DNA of 64,000 bases from Penium margaritaceum (Eukaryota > Streptophyta > Zygnematophyceae > Desmidiales > Peniaceae). The position numbers were made by a program, and so were the translations under genes. The first letter of the stretch is position 1; every line of letters starts with the position of its first letter. The notes under the pieces were generated by a model. That model was given only the letters and a program-made list of their open reading frames with translations. It had not been told where the DNA came from and searched no databases. The stretch spans positions 25,694 through 89,693 of the forward strand of contig SZWC01001566.1 in the NCBI GenBank assembly GCA_023375785.1. Reading direction: 5' to 3'. This document shows, piece by piece, positions 20,166-32,291 of this stretch.

Positions 20166-20919
20166 TATTTTGCTCGGTTTTGGGGACATTGTAGACCATT
20201 TTCCATTCTTCAGAAATTCAGGCCGTAGTCGATCTCAACTTCGCTTGACCACGGACGCGAGGAGGAGGAGAAGTGAGTGAGCAAGCCAGTAAGCGAGGGA
20301 CTGTTTTGCTTGCACCTCACGTGGAGTTCCAAACATGCCATGTGAGGGTGGCTTCTTGGCACATAGTGAGTGAATTACACTATCCGCCAAGGGATCTCCT
20401 CTCATAGGACGGGTCTCGACAGCATGCTTGATCAATGGCGGCAATAGTTCTATTGACTACGAATGCATGACGGTTTCGCAGTATTAGTGGTGTTGTGCAC
20501 AACAGGTTGAGCATATCCACCACCAAGAGGTGTTGAGTGAATGCGGTAACCTATCAAAGATGAGTGCTTCAATCACACAGGAGTACAGGGATAATGAAGG
20601 ACCGTTGATCTCGATTGATCAACAAACACAGGCTTCTTACACAATACATTAGGTGCAAGTAGGGCACCGGGGAAAAGTGCAAGTAGGGCACAGGATTTAG
20701 GTGCAAGAAGCTTGTTGTAGCAAGCTAGGAGAGCAGTATGCTAGGGCCAAGACTAGCCAGCCAAGTAGTATGAATACCTTCTACGTTATTCATGTTTCTA
20801 ACCTGTCATACCTTGTATTTTCCAGTTCTGGTTTCTAGACATGTCCAAGCCTATCTTTCCTATGTGACTGTGCACTCTACACATCAAAGCCTAATCTTAT
20901 GAGAGCACATACTCTCACA
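20166..20919 (+). repeat. Gypsy-3 5' LTR
   Basis: It aligns with 32340-33088; about the first 45 bp present in the 3' copy are absent where it abuts Gypsy-2. It ends ...TCTCACA before the PBS-like site TAGTAATAGAGCC. Confidence 0.78.
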
Positions 20920-20921
20920 TC

Positions 20922-22700
20922 TAGTAATAGAGCCAGAGCCAGGTTTTGGGCGAAAGCAATGCCGGAGCTCAAGCGACTTGAACAAGCCGGAGGCACAGAA
21001 TACCTCGTACAACGGCGAGGTTGGACGAGAGTAAGATTGTTTAAGCAGACTTGGAAGCCAACGCATGAGCCAACTTCTGGGGATTTTTTTCTTTACTTCT
21101 AGAGTGTCCACACTGCCTACTGTGCGTGCATAGAAGACGAAGGGTGACTCCCATGCACTTTGAATATGTGATACATCCATCTTGGACTGGAGAATCGTTG
21201 CAAAAATTCTCTCAATTGCTACTCCAATGCTGCCATTTTTTCTTGAGATCTCCACAGTCAAAACAATCCATGTGAGCCATGGAGCAGGCCCTACAGTAGA
21301 TCGTAGAGAAGCTGGGAGTCCTCAAGGTGGGAAATAAGTGGCTCTATCAGCAGATGGCTGAACTTCAAGATGGAGGAGAAGCTGGACAGGTTCCTGCAGC
21401 CCGGTTAAGGAATCCGTCAAGACCAAAGCCAAAGGCTCCGGAACTTGCGTTCCCTTAGCTGATTTTTCCTTAGTCAAGGGTGCGAGCGTACGGACTTGGC
21501 TGTTTGTCGTGAACAGTTGTTTCAGGGCTCTGGATCACCCTCGAGTAAATGATGTTGTGTTCGTGTCATTCACAGTGGCACTACTATGCAGAGCAGCATT
21601 GGAGTGATGAAGGCAACTCAATGTGCTGGCCGCTCAAAGTAGAGGTGGGAATACAGTTGTGTAACATGCTATGTTATGGAAACCAGGCACTGGACAAGCT
21701 AAAGTGCACGTGCCAATGACATGGGAGCAGTTCGAGTAAGCCACCTGAAATCGGTTCAGTTTTGTTAATGCTTCCATGGTCGCACGCAACAAGCTGAAGC
21801 ACCTGAAGAAAATCGGCCAGGTCCAAGAAAACACATTAATTTCTTGGCGTTTTGCTCACAGATTGACGACATGAGCGAGCCGGAGATGAATAAAAATTAC
21901 CATGACGGCTTGAAGGTGTAGATTAAATACATGCTGGTAGTGAGCGGAATAGCAGAGTTCCAGGCAATGGTGGCAACTTCTGAGTGGTTGGATGCGTTAT
22001 GCTACCATTGACATGGTTCTTATGAGAAGCAGGAGACTTTCAACATTGAGCACAACACCAATAAGATGATCCTGTTCAGATCGACACAATGCAAGGAGGC
22101 CAGCAGCAAAGCAAACCACAAGGACATCACAAGTACTGTAAGAAGAAGCATCAGGAAAACAGAAACCAACAATAAGTGGCCGACGGCCAACTGCTCGAAA
22201 AGCTTCATCTACATAAGCAAGCACCAAGTCAAAAATTGTTTTGACATCTACGGAGCTGCCGAGTGTATTGCTCAGGAGTGAAGGGAGAGGGAACGTTCTA
22301 GGAATCCTCATAAAACTAGAATATGCATCGGCTAGTTCTCCAGATGGCGATGGGCACCACACTTGCCCACAGATAAAACTATTGTTGGATTACGGTGCAT
22401 TCGACTCGTTCATTAGCGACAAGCTCGCGGAAAGGCTGAGGCTTGCATGGCTACATGGGAAGCCAACTGTGGTCATGTTGGTGAAAATGGAATGAGGATG
22501 GCCTCTGAAACCTTTGAGGGTCTATCCGGGAAAGTTGTCATGCGAGGTAATCTTCCACAAGTGTCCAATGGATGCCTATGACACCAGTTTGGGGCGTGAC
22601 TGGCTGCACAGGTGGATTCATGTTGTGGATTGGATGTGTAGCTAGGTGCATGTGAAAAAAAGCAGAGAACTGATTGTTTTGGCAGTATGGGCTGAGGAGG
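20922..22700 (+). pseudogene. Gypsy-3 leader, gag and protease, broken
   Basis: Gag capsid sequence is recognisable at about 21836-22010 (FCSQIDDMSEPEMNKNYHDG, Retrotrans_gag type). A poor CCHC remnant, NCFDIYGAAECIAQE (about 22233-22278), precedes the protease. The protease reads IKLLLDYGAFDSFISDKLA (about 22374-22428): the family D-S/T-G-A has become D-Y-G-A. SLGRDWLHRW (about 22590-22620) is the conserved block after protease. Stops are frequent (TGA, TAG, TAA), with several frame changes. The leader 20935-21800 holds no clear coding. Confidence 0.7.
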
Positions 22701-22899
22701 AGTACTCCAAGGCAGGTAAGGTATTACAATTGAGTTACATGTAGCTAAAGTGCTAAAAGGGTAAGGAGGACCAAGTGAACCTCATGTGGGTACGGAAGAA
22801 GGATGCAGGTGAAGAGGTGAAGTGTTGGTAGTAGCGACAAAGTTACAAGAGGAAGAGAAGAAAAAAGCACTAGCAGCGGAGTTGTCGGAAGGAATCAAG

Positions 22900-24240
22900 G
22901 GAGTGTTAGACAGTTGCGGTGACACGTTTCCTACTGATTTGCCAAAAGGATTTCCCACCGGAGTGGGACATTGATAAGAAAATTGAGTGCATCCAGGGAG
23001 CAACACCAACGATGCCTGCTTCTTATTGTATGAGTGACAAGGAGCTCGGTGATTTGAAGAATCAGTTGGAGGAATTGACAGAGCAAGGGTTCATCAGATT
23101 GTTGATGTCACCGTACGCAGTACCGGTTATTTATGAAGAAAAAGATAGCGGAGCTGTGGACATGTGTGGACTACCGTGAGATCAATAACATAACCATCAA
23201 GAATTGGTACCCGTAGCCAAGGATCAAGGAGCTATTTGCCCAATTGAGGGGAGCGCAGTTCCCTACAAGAATTGAAATGCAATCGTGGTACCATAAGATC
23301 CATGTTGTAGAGCACGATGTGGAGGATATTGCATTTCGGACACGGTACAGCCACTTTGAGAACCTCATCATGCCCTCTAGGCTGACCAGTATTCCTGCAA
23401 CGTTCATGAGTCTCATGGACAAGTTTTTCCAACCTGACCTGGACCAGTTTGTGGTCGTATTCCTCGACAACATCCTGTTCTACTCCCTAACTCTGAAAGA
23501 GCATCAGCAATATGTTTGACAGCTATTGGATGATCTCCGGGGAGAAACGTTGATGAACTCTCCAAGTGTGAGTTATAGAAGAAGGAGGTGGAATTCCTTG
23601 ATCGCATTGTGAGCAAAAACTGTCTCTGCATGGATCCAAAGAAGGCCGCAGTAGTGAAGTAGTGGCCTATACCAAAAGACGTGCGTGACATCCAGGTCTC
23701 CCTACGGTTTGTCAAGTTCTACCAGAAGTTCATCTAGAGGTATGTAGAGAAGGGTGTGCCGCTGATGTAGTTGTTGAGGAAGGACCAACAATGTGGATGG
23801 GGCAAGAAGGAGAAAAAAAATTGAGGAGCTCAAGTCTGCAATGTGTGATGCTCTGGTCCTGATACATCCAAACTCATCCAAGGAGTACGTCATTGTGACG
23901 GACGCAAGCAACTATACCATTTTGGGAAGTGCTGATGAAGGATTACAGAAATGGAACATAGCCAATTTCATACGCATCTCACAAACTGTGATATGTGGAG
24001 CATAACTTTGCAATCCATGAAAAGGAGATGTTGGCTGTCATCCATACCTTCGAGCACTGGAGGTACTATCCTGAGATGTGGCGCTACGTGGTCTTCACGG
24101 ATCATTACACCTTGACGTAGCTGAAGATGCAGCTGAATTAATGGAAGGAAGTTGAGTCTACGTGATCCAGCACAATCCTGGGAAGGTGAATCCTTCATAT
24201 CCTCTACCAAGGAGGCCAAATTTCAGCCTCAATGCCATCT
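22900..24240 (+). pseudogene. Gypsy-3 RT and RNase H, broken
   Basis: RT runs from SDKELGDLKNQLEELTEQGF (about 23032) through CVDYREINNITIKNWYP (about 23162) and FRTRYSHFENLIMPSRL to FVVVFLDNILFYS (about 23449-23487). The YLDD active site has decayed to FLDN. The following region reads KKEVEFLDRIVS and WPIPKDVRDIQVSLRFVKFY with TAG codons at Gln-compatible places (before WPIP, after YQKFI). RNase H remnants extend to about 24240. The A-run near 23160 and the 23540 region contain frameshifts. Confidence 0.75.
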
Positions 24241-24339
24241 CACTGCTAATGGGATCTCAAGTCATGCATAGCCTATTCAGGTATGGCTAGGACGTGGAGG
24301 GGAGTTTATGGGTGAAGTGCTAAAAAATGCAACGTGTAA

Positions 24340-25455
24340 TGGGATGTATTGGCAAAGGAGACAGGAGCAGAAGATAGTCATGCCGGACTATGCACCATTG
24401 AAGTAATTGTTGCTGGAAGAGGTGCAGGACACCCACTATTGGGGTCACTTTGGCTTCAAGAAGACGCTCAAAGCCTTGGCACGTCAATACTGGCGGTCGT
24501 CAATGGCGACTCACTACACGAGGTTTGTAAGCAATTCCAATGTGTGCCAATACATCAATGCACAAAGGACCAAGCCACTAGGGGAGATGCAAGCATTTTC
24601 TCTATCTGAATGGCCATGAAAAACTTCTCGCTTGACTTCATCTACGGGTTTCCTGTGACACAGCAAGACAAAAACACGGTGTTGGTAATGATAGATCGGT
24701 TCTCCAAGATGGCACACTTCATCGCATGTCTTGAGAACATCACAGCTGCTGAGACAGCTCAAATTCTTTTCAGTCATGTCATGAAGTTCCATGGATTACC
24801 ACATTTAGTGATCTCACGTCGCGATACATGCTCCACCCCATGGTTCTGGAGAGATCTCATCGAGATGCTAGGCACATATGTACAGCTGACCACTACATAC
24901 CAGCCACAGAGCAATGGCAAGACAGAGTACATGAACCAGACTTTGGGACAGCTATTACGGAGCATGGTCTCACCAGAACAAGAGGGTTGGGAGGAGAAGC
25001 TAGGAGTGGCAGAGTTTGTCTAGAACTCAGTGGTGTCAACATTAATAGGGAACTCACTTTTTGAGGTGGTTCATCGTTACTAGCCACTTAGCCTAGCCCC
25101 CATTGCTACAAAAACATCGCCTTCGGCTATCCAACAAATTGTTGATGGGTTTTTCACCAAGTGGGACATGGTACAGCAACGTGTGTTAAAGGCACATAAG
25201 CAGCAAAAGCCGCTGGCTGATAAGTATCAATCTTTGACCAAGTGGGTGATCACGTGATGCTGAATTTTTCCAACATGCAGCTGATGGGAGTTAGGACTCC
25301 AAAGCTCACACACCATGATGGATGGACCCGTTCCGCATTCTAGAGAAGCGATCTGACATGTCTTACAACCTGGAGGTGCCAACTCACTACACGATCCATC
25401 TGTTGTTCCACGTCTCCTTGCTTCGTGCCAACTCACTACACGATACACCTTCTTC
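24340..25455 (+). pseudogene. Gypsy-3 integrase, broken
   Basis: The zinc-binding region (DTHYWGHFGFKKTLKALARQ-like, about 24430-24500) leads through LSEWP, where a one-base loss shifts frame at 24616, to the core at 24610-25020: NFSLDFIYGFPVT (Asp), VISRRDTCSTPWFW (Asp) and QSNGKTEYMNQTLGQLLRSM (Glu). So D, D and E are present. TAG at 25021 and 25081 interrupt; the latter sits in a family YQPL motif and fits Gln. The C-terminal domain runs to the insertion point at 25455. Confidence 0.78.
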
Positions 25456-27088
25456 TGTTGGAGTGAGCAAGAACTACACTGAGTGACAGCTTTGACATGG
25501 CGCAGTCGGATCAACAATCGGAGGTTTGTGTGCAAAGTTACGGAATTTTTATCCGTAAATACTCGGGTACGGCTACGCCGGGAGTTTCTGATGTACAGGC
25601 CAGATTTAATTCTGGCATCCAGGTCCAAAGGGGGTAAGGAGCCTGGATCTTTGAGTGTTGTATGCACAGCAGGGCTGTGCATGCCTGCTGGCCAAGCTTG
25701 GTCAGCAATTGTGTAGTGCAAGAAAGCACTACAGGGTAGTTGACCCAGACCAGTCAGGGTGGGGCTACACCTGACTGGACTGCTCCGACCGCTTGCATCA
25801 GCATATGCTAGCAGATCTCTGGAGCAGGGACCACTCTGCATCAGGTGGTGCATGCACGAATCAGCATTGCATCAACTACCACATGCACGACTCGACAGCT
25901 GCATCAGCTACTTCATGCACGACTCAGCAGCTACATGCGAAGCCAAGAGTGGGGACCACCCTGCGTAAGCTGCAACATGCACGACTCAGCAGCTGGCACC
26001 ACGGCCAAGTTGCCAGCATTCAAGAAGCTTCCTTGAGGAGGAAGCTACGTGCCTTGGACTGGGACGATTCCTTGAGGAGGAAGCTATGACCTTGCAGCAG
26101 GAAGCTTCCTCTAGGCATAGAGCAGCTGGTCAACTTGCCAGGATCCCGTTATGAAAGCAAACTGGACTCAGTCAGTCCAGTAATGCCAACAACTTAGCAG
26201 TAACTCAGCAATAAACTCCAACATCAACTCCAACGACCAGCAGTCCATCTCTGCCAAGCAATGCCTCCAGACCAAGACTCTACATTCGCTCTCATCTCAA
26301 GACCCCAGTAAGCCTGGCAGTAGTCTGCCAGCCTGGGCAGAAGGACGCCCCTGACTACCTGAAGGCCTGACTACCTCGTTGTGGTGGCCATACTACGTGC
26401 AAGACTCAAGCTGCCTAGCTTGAGCTGTCTTGCTTGACGTTGCCCATCTATGTGCCAGGAGTTGTGTCTTGGCGTGAGAGCCCAGAGTTAGTGTCTGACC
26501 TCAGCTTTGCTTTACAGAGCTGATTCTGTCGGGACAGTCGGATTATATTGGAGTCTCCCTCTATCGACCCAGTGTGTTTGACAATGTTCTGTCAGCTTGG
26601 TTAGGAGGGTCTGCAAGCTGTGTATCTTGCTGGAGTTCCCCTCTGTCGATGCAGTAAGCCTGACAGCACTCTACCAGCATGGCAAGGAGGGTCAAAAGAC
26701 CATTGACAACCCAATAAGTCTGGGAGTGGCTGCCAGCGTGGAGAGGAGGCTGCCTTGATAACCTAGAGGTCATTCCACCTGAAAGTACGGTGACCGTGCT
26801 GAGACCCTTGCAACGATAGCCTTGACGGCCTAGCAAGGTGTTGCGCCCTTGGATGGGGCAAGTTGTGTCAGAGCATTGAATTGAGCTGTGTTCCGCCGCT
26901 GTTTTGTTCTACCATACCTGTACTTGATACTCTTTTTCAGTTACAAGTTTCAATCCAAGTCTTCCGCTTTCGCACATTGGAGTACAAGATTTGCTTGCTG
27001 GGCACAGAGATCCTGGACAACAAGAAGATCTCCTTGCTGTATCAGAGCGCGCGGTGACGTTTTCACTGTAGGCTCCAAAACCCCAACA
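25456..27088 (+). repeat. 5' LTR of the LARD-like element
   Basis: Direct copy of 30404-32035. It contains four copies of a 20-bp motif close to CATGCACGACTCAGCAGCTG (25851, 25881, 25914, 25976) and a repeated CCTTGAGGAGGAAGCTA. Confidence 0.9.
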
Positions 27089-28934
27089 TGGAATCAGAGT
27101 ACAAGGACGTCTGGACATGCTCAACATGTGATTAGAGCAGCAGACCCGTGCCGCTGGTAGGAAGCAGCACTTACAACTCAAGCTTCAAAGGATGACAACA
27201 TCTGTCATCACTCACTAGTGGCAGGGTGACCGCGTGACGCGGCGACCTTGCACACATGGAGATATTGAGGACGCTTTGAGCAACCTCAATGTGGAGAGCC
27301 TACACATGGACTCTTAATAGTTGAATGGCCTCTCAGTACCAAGCTTGTGCATGGACCAAGGATGTGGTCCAAGGAGATAGCAAGCAGTAGCAGAGGCGAC
27401 GAAGCACTCAAGAGAGGAAGCGCTTCGGACAAGGGCACGCCATGACAACGTGCGTGCAAATAGAGTCTTGCGGCAGCAATTGATAGACACGAGTTTTGAA
27501 TCTCAGCGTCCACAGCTTCAATAGTAGTTGTCCCAGATTGAGCTGCAGGTGCATCTGCAGCATGAGCTTCAACTAGCATCACTACCATCGTCATCAACTA
27601 CAGTAGTCCCGCAGGTAGATGTGGCAAAGTTTATGCCACAAGCTCTCATGCGAGTGCAGATGCCATTGTTACAATTCGCAACGTCAGGCATGACACAAAT
27701 TTGCATGGATCAGTCACAGCATACTGCAACGAAGGTGTTATCCATGGCACTCGCACCACCAGTACTTCATACAGGTCAGCGTGAAAAAGTTGGGGAGCAA
27801 GCTTTCAAGCATGAAAGCACCGAGCAACGGCAACAGATTGGCAAGCAGCAGCTCCTTTACCAACGGGGGCGGCATACCTGTGAGCTTCTAGCTGCCCAGG
27901 CATCTCAGCTTGAAGGTCAGGTGGCGCAGATCTAGCAACAGAATGAGACCTTGCAGCTGAATAAGGCTTCATCAGCGTCACATAAGCCATCAACACGACT
28001 GCCAAAGTTCAGTTTTCCTCCAGACATGCCAAAGCATGTCTGTCTGCAGCAAACAAACTCCGCTTCATCTGCTCATGGAGGAAGTGTGCAAACTCTTGTG
28101 GTATCTTGTGCTGAGTGGCATGCATGAATGGAGCAGTTACGCTCCATGGACAAATCCTGCCGGAGTGGCAGGTGGAAGCAGTTAGCCCGTCTTGACGAAG
28201 GAGGCATGCATGGAGACTGGTGGCATGCACAATCTGCTCACAGCAGCTCAACACCAAATTCTGCAGCCAGTCAAAATTAGTGACAGAGACGTCGGACCTA
28301 TGGAGGAATCAAGATCCTCGTCCTCGGATTTCCACTTGAAGGCAAACGTTGGTGGAGGGGCAAGTTTGCTCCTCACTACCGCAAGTCACACTTCGCGAAC
28401 AGCTTGCTCAGCAGCAACTGATCTCACAACAGGAGCTGAAGCAACAGTACAACAGTTGGAGCAGCTCTTGGAGTGAAGGCAAGGAGTCCAAGGTCCAAGA
28501 ACAACCTTGGAGCAGCTCGTCGTGATAACGAGCTACGTGGCTAAGCCTGATCGTTATGCGAATCGAAGCTGTTAGCTAAGCTTGTGTGAGGTGCCTTCTG
28601 AAAGGTGAAAGCAACAACCAGCAGTAAAAGCAGCAGTTGCAGACGCAAAAAAAGGGAGACGTCCCTGGTCTGCTGCGGGTAACCTGGTTGATGAAAAAAC
28701 TGCTGGAGTCAGTTTTTGTTTCGGCAGAAACCAAAAAGCAGTTTGGGTTTTCTCTCCTAGAAGGCGAGTTTACTTCTTGCCGCCGTGGATCCTCCTTCGT
28801 CAGTGCCGCGGAGAAGCAGTGGCAGCAGCTGGAGAAGCAACAACCGGTAGTAGCAAGTAACTGCTTTCATCCTCATCAAAGCAGCCCTCATCGCAAGTGG
28901 AGCTGACCACTTTTCTTTTTCATTAGGCTTTGGC
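27089..28934 (+). other. PBS and gag-like interior of the LARD-like element
   Basis: After the PBS the sequence encodes broken Gln/Leu-rich, coiled-coil-like stretches (27528-27935, QLEGQVAQI) and a segment with RLPKFSFPPDMPKHV (about 27995-28040). This resembles the start of a gypsy gag capsid but is too short to assign firmly. No zinc knuckle was found. Confidence 0.45.
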
Positions 28935-29579
28935 GTGCGAACTGCAAGCTCGGAGCAGCACTTGAAAAAAAAAAGGGCATACTGGAAGCCGAAAGTGGTT
29001 GCTGAGCTGCATTTGGGAAATGGAGCCCCAGCAGGTCAAGCTGTCCAGCGCAAGTTGCGTGAGCAGCGAGAATGGAAAGCAAGCTCTATGGAGCAAACAA
29101 AACAGGGACTGAAGGGAGGGGGGGCGTCGAGCAAGGGGGGGAGGGGAGCGTCCATGTTGGACGTCGCACCAGCTCGCCGCGATGGCGAGCTGTCCCAGAG
29201 ACCTACCGCGACAGGCACCGGCACGGAAAGGCACTGCCGCGGCAGCAGGCTGGCACAATGCCCCTGCCGCGACGGCTGGGAGGCTGGCCAGCGAGCAGCG
29301 AGCGAGGCCTCGCGCGCGAGGCCTCTGCTCGAGAGGACCAGCCGAGAAAGAAAAAAAAAACGGCTAGACAGATATCCATCCTTCAAGCGACAGACGATGG
29401 CGGAGGGCCACGCGCAAGAAGCCAGGGCCAAGGCCAAGTGGCCGGTGGAGCCATGGCAAGCTCTGATTGACACAGCCGGCGGGCTGCGTGTAAAAAAAAT
29501 GGTGGAAGGGGCGCGTTTCTGGTCGACAAAAAGCAGGGTACGAATGAAGGGTAGCCCGAAAACTCTCCAAAATGGGTAG
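28935..29579 (+). CDS. Unrecognised 214-codon open frame in the LARD-like element
   Basis: ATG at 28935 to TAG at 29577-29579, uninterrupted. The product would be strongly basic (many Lys/Arg, including a KKKR cluster near residue 140) and rich in Ala, Gly and Gln, with no motif I recognise, no signal peptide and no membrane segment. Most frames nearby are broken, so an intact frame is mildly notable, but the GC-rich composition lowers the chance of stops. It could be a remnant or chance. Confidence 0.25.
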   Translation: MRTASSEQHLKKKRAYWKPKVVAELHLGNGAPAGQAVQRKLREQREWKASSMEQTKQGLKGGGASSKGGRGASMLDVAPARRDGELSQRPTATGTGTERHCRGSRLAQCPCRDGWEAGQRAASEASRARPLLERTSRERKKKRLDRYPSFKRQTMAEGHAQEARAKAKWPVEPWQALIDTAGGLRVKKMVEGARFWSTKSRVRMKGSPKTLQNG

Positions 29580-30403
29580 GACAACGAGTTTTTTGGCCTA
29601 CAAGATCTAGAAACAACGATCGAAATCGCTAGAGATGGTCACCAGAGCAGCGGCAACGGCATTGATGATGCAGTTGACTTTGAAGCCGCCACCAGTGTCC
29701 AGAAGAGTCAGGAGTTGACCAAGAACGGACATGGGGCACGATGGCTGCCTCACCCATGGAGGATTCAAACCTAAACAACTGACTATCTCTGAAGTAAGTG
29801 GCAAAAGTAGCAGAGGACGTTTGTCAAAGCAGGTGGCTGGAGCGACAGGTGGAGCAGAAGGCTGCAGCATCAGAAAAGACTGACTAGCGGCAAGCTTTTG
29901 TACTCGTTGACCACCGGTGACCACAACAAGATGGCGGTCCAAGCAGGCAGTCCTAGCTGCGGTCCCGCCTCGCAAGCACCTCGTCAGTGGAAGCTTTTGA
30001 AGCCTACCACTGCAGAGCTAAGCCCGTGCATATGGAACACGGTGGCTTGGGCTGTGGGAGGTTGCTTTTGTATGAAGAAACCTCGGTGGTGAGTGGGCAA
30101 GTGAACCCATCCTCATCCAATATAATTTCTCTGCTCCACCCAACCAGCTCCAACCAGACAACGACCCCGACAAAACCCAGGAAAGCTCAAATGAAGTGTT
30201 TCCAAGGCGATACTCAACCGATTTGGGACCCGTTTTCTCCTAAAAATTCCCAGCAGCTGGAGAATACCCAAGAGCGACCCGGAAGTCTCTTCTAAACAGC
30301 AGATTTCTTCTCGGGCAGCTGAAACCTCCACCGATCACTCATTTCTTCACTGGAGAAAATTGTGACAGTCTCTGCATTCATCAGCGCACCTATCAAGGGG
30401 GAG

Positions 30404-32035
30404 TGTTGGAGTGAGCGATAACAACGCTGAGCAACAGCTTTGACGTGGCACTGTCGGATCAACAATCGGAGGTCTGTGTGCAAAGTTGCGGATTTTTTAT
30501 CCGTAAATACTCGGGTGCGGCTACGCCGGGAATTTCTGATGTACAGGCCAGATTTAATTCTGGAATCCAGGTCCAAAAGGGGTAAGGAGCCTGGATCTGT
30601 GAGTGGTGCATGCACAGCATGGCTGTGCATGCCTGTTGGCCTAGCTTGGTCAGCAACTGCGCAGTGCAAGCAAGCACTGCTGGGAACTTGACCCAGACCA
30701 GTCAAGGTGGGGCTACACCTGACTGGACTGCTCGGACCGCTTGCATCAACATATGCAAGCAGATCTCTAGAGCAGGGACCACTCTGCATCAGGTGGTGCA
30801 TGCATGACTCAGCATTATATCAACTACCACATGCACGACTCAGCAGCTGCATCAGGTACTACATGCACGACTCAGCAGCTGCATGTGGAGCCAAGATTGG
30901 GGTCCGCCCTGCGTCAACTGCAACATGCACGACTCAGCAGCTGGGACCACGGCCAAGTTGCCAGCATTCAAGAAGCTTCCTTGAGGAGGAAGCTACATGC
31001 CTTGACTGAGAAGATTCCTTGAGGAGGAAGCTATGACCTTGCAGTAGGAAGCTTACTCTGGGTATAGAGCAGCTGGTCAACTTGCCAGGAACCCAGTATG
31101 AAAGCAGACCGGACTCAGTCAGTCCAGTAACTCCAACAACTCAGCAGTTACTCAACAAGTAACTCCAACATCAACTCCAACGACTAGCAGTCCATCTCTG
31201 CCAAATCATACCTCCAGACCAAGACTCTACAGTCGCTCGCATCTCAAGACCCCAGTAAGCCTGGCAGTAGTCTGCCAGCCTGGACAGGAGGATGCCCCTG
31301 ACGACCTGAAGGCCTGACTGCCTCGTTGTGGTGGCCATACTACGTGCAAGACTCAAGCTGCCTAGCTTGAGCTGTCTTGCTTGACTTTGCCCATCTATGT
31401 GCCAGGAGTTGTGTCTAGGCGTGAGAGCCCAGAGTAAGTGTGTGACCTCAACTCTGCTTTACATAGCTGATTCTGTCGGGACAGTCGGACTTTGTTGGAG
31501 TCTCCCTCTATCGACCCAGTGTGTTTAACAATGTTCTGTCAGCCTGGTTAGGAGGATCTACAAGCTGTGTATCTTGTTGGAGTTCCCCTCTGTCGACCCA
31601 GTAAGCCTGGCAGCACTCTGCCAGCTTGGCTAGGAGGGTCAAAGGACCTTTGACAGCCCAATATGTTTGGCATGGGCTGCAAGGGTGGAGAGGAGGCTGC
31701 CTTGAAAACCTGGAGGCCATTTCACCTGAAAGTATGGTGACCGTGCTGAGACTCTTGCAACGACAGCCTTGACGGCCTAGCAAGGTGTTGCGCCCTTGGA
31801 TGGGGCAGGTTGTGTCAGAGCATTGAACTAAGCTGTGTTCCGCCGTTGTTTCGTTGTACCATACCTGTACTTGATACTCTTTTTCAATTACAAGTTTCAA
31901 TCCAAGTCTTCCGCTTTTGTACATTGGAGTACAAGGTTTGCTTGCTGGGCACAGAGACCCTGGACAGCAGCAAGATCCCCTTGCTGTAGTAGAGCACGTG
32001 GTGAATTTGTCATTGTAGGCTCCAAAATCCCAACA
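30404..32035 (+). repeat. 3' LTR of the LARD-like element
   Basis: Starts TGTTGGAGTGAGC right after the polypurine tract and ends ATCCCAACA. It carries four copies of the CATGCACGACTCAGCAGCTG-type motif (30799, 30830, 30862, 30925). Confidence 0.9.
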
Positions 32036-32040
32036 TCCTC

Positions 32041-32291
32041 TAGGGTCGAGAAACAACTCTACCTTCTATTGTCCCAGTTGAAGGAAGTGAGGAGTTTAAG
32101 GTGGAGAAACATTTGGCAGACCGCCAAAGGGGACATCGGCGTCGGTTTCTGGTACAATGGGGATGAGAGGGATATCGGGATGAGCACAACTCATGGGAAC
32201 CAGAAGCCAAATTCAATGTTTGGGATACCAAAACTGTCCATCAAGATTATCTTAGGCACACTGGGGCGTTGCACCTGTGATGGGGGGTGAA
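32041..32291 (+). pseudogene. Gypsy-3 chromodomain, downstream of the insertion
   Basis: Frame at 32086-32235: EEFKVEKHLADRQRGHRRRF, then LVQWG, a TGA, EGYRDEHNSWEPEA. This is a typical chromovirus chromodomain (family pattern ...LVKWxGY...HNSWEP). The conserved LVKWKGY block has one TGA. It is the C-terminal end of the integrase interrupted at 25455. Confidence 0.8.

Larger units (their letters stand above)
25456..32035 (+). mobile_element. Large non-autonomous LTR retrotransposon (LARD-like) nested in Gypsy-3
   Basis: LTRs of 1,633 bp (25456-27088) and 1,632 bp (30404-32035) begin TGTTGG and end CCAACA. PBS TGGAATCAGAG starts at 27089; the polypurine tract CAAGGGGGAG is at 30394-30403. Flanks are TCTTC (25451-25455) and TCCTC (32036-32040), a 5-bp target duplication with one change. 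The 3.3-kb interior has no protease, RT, RNase H or integrase, so it must depend on another element's enzymes. Orientation is set by PBS and PPT. LTRs look about 93% identical in a 180-bp sample, so it is not recent. Confidence 0.9.
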
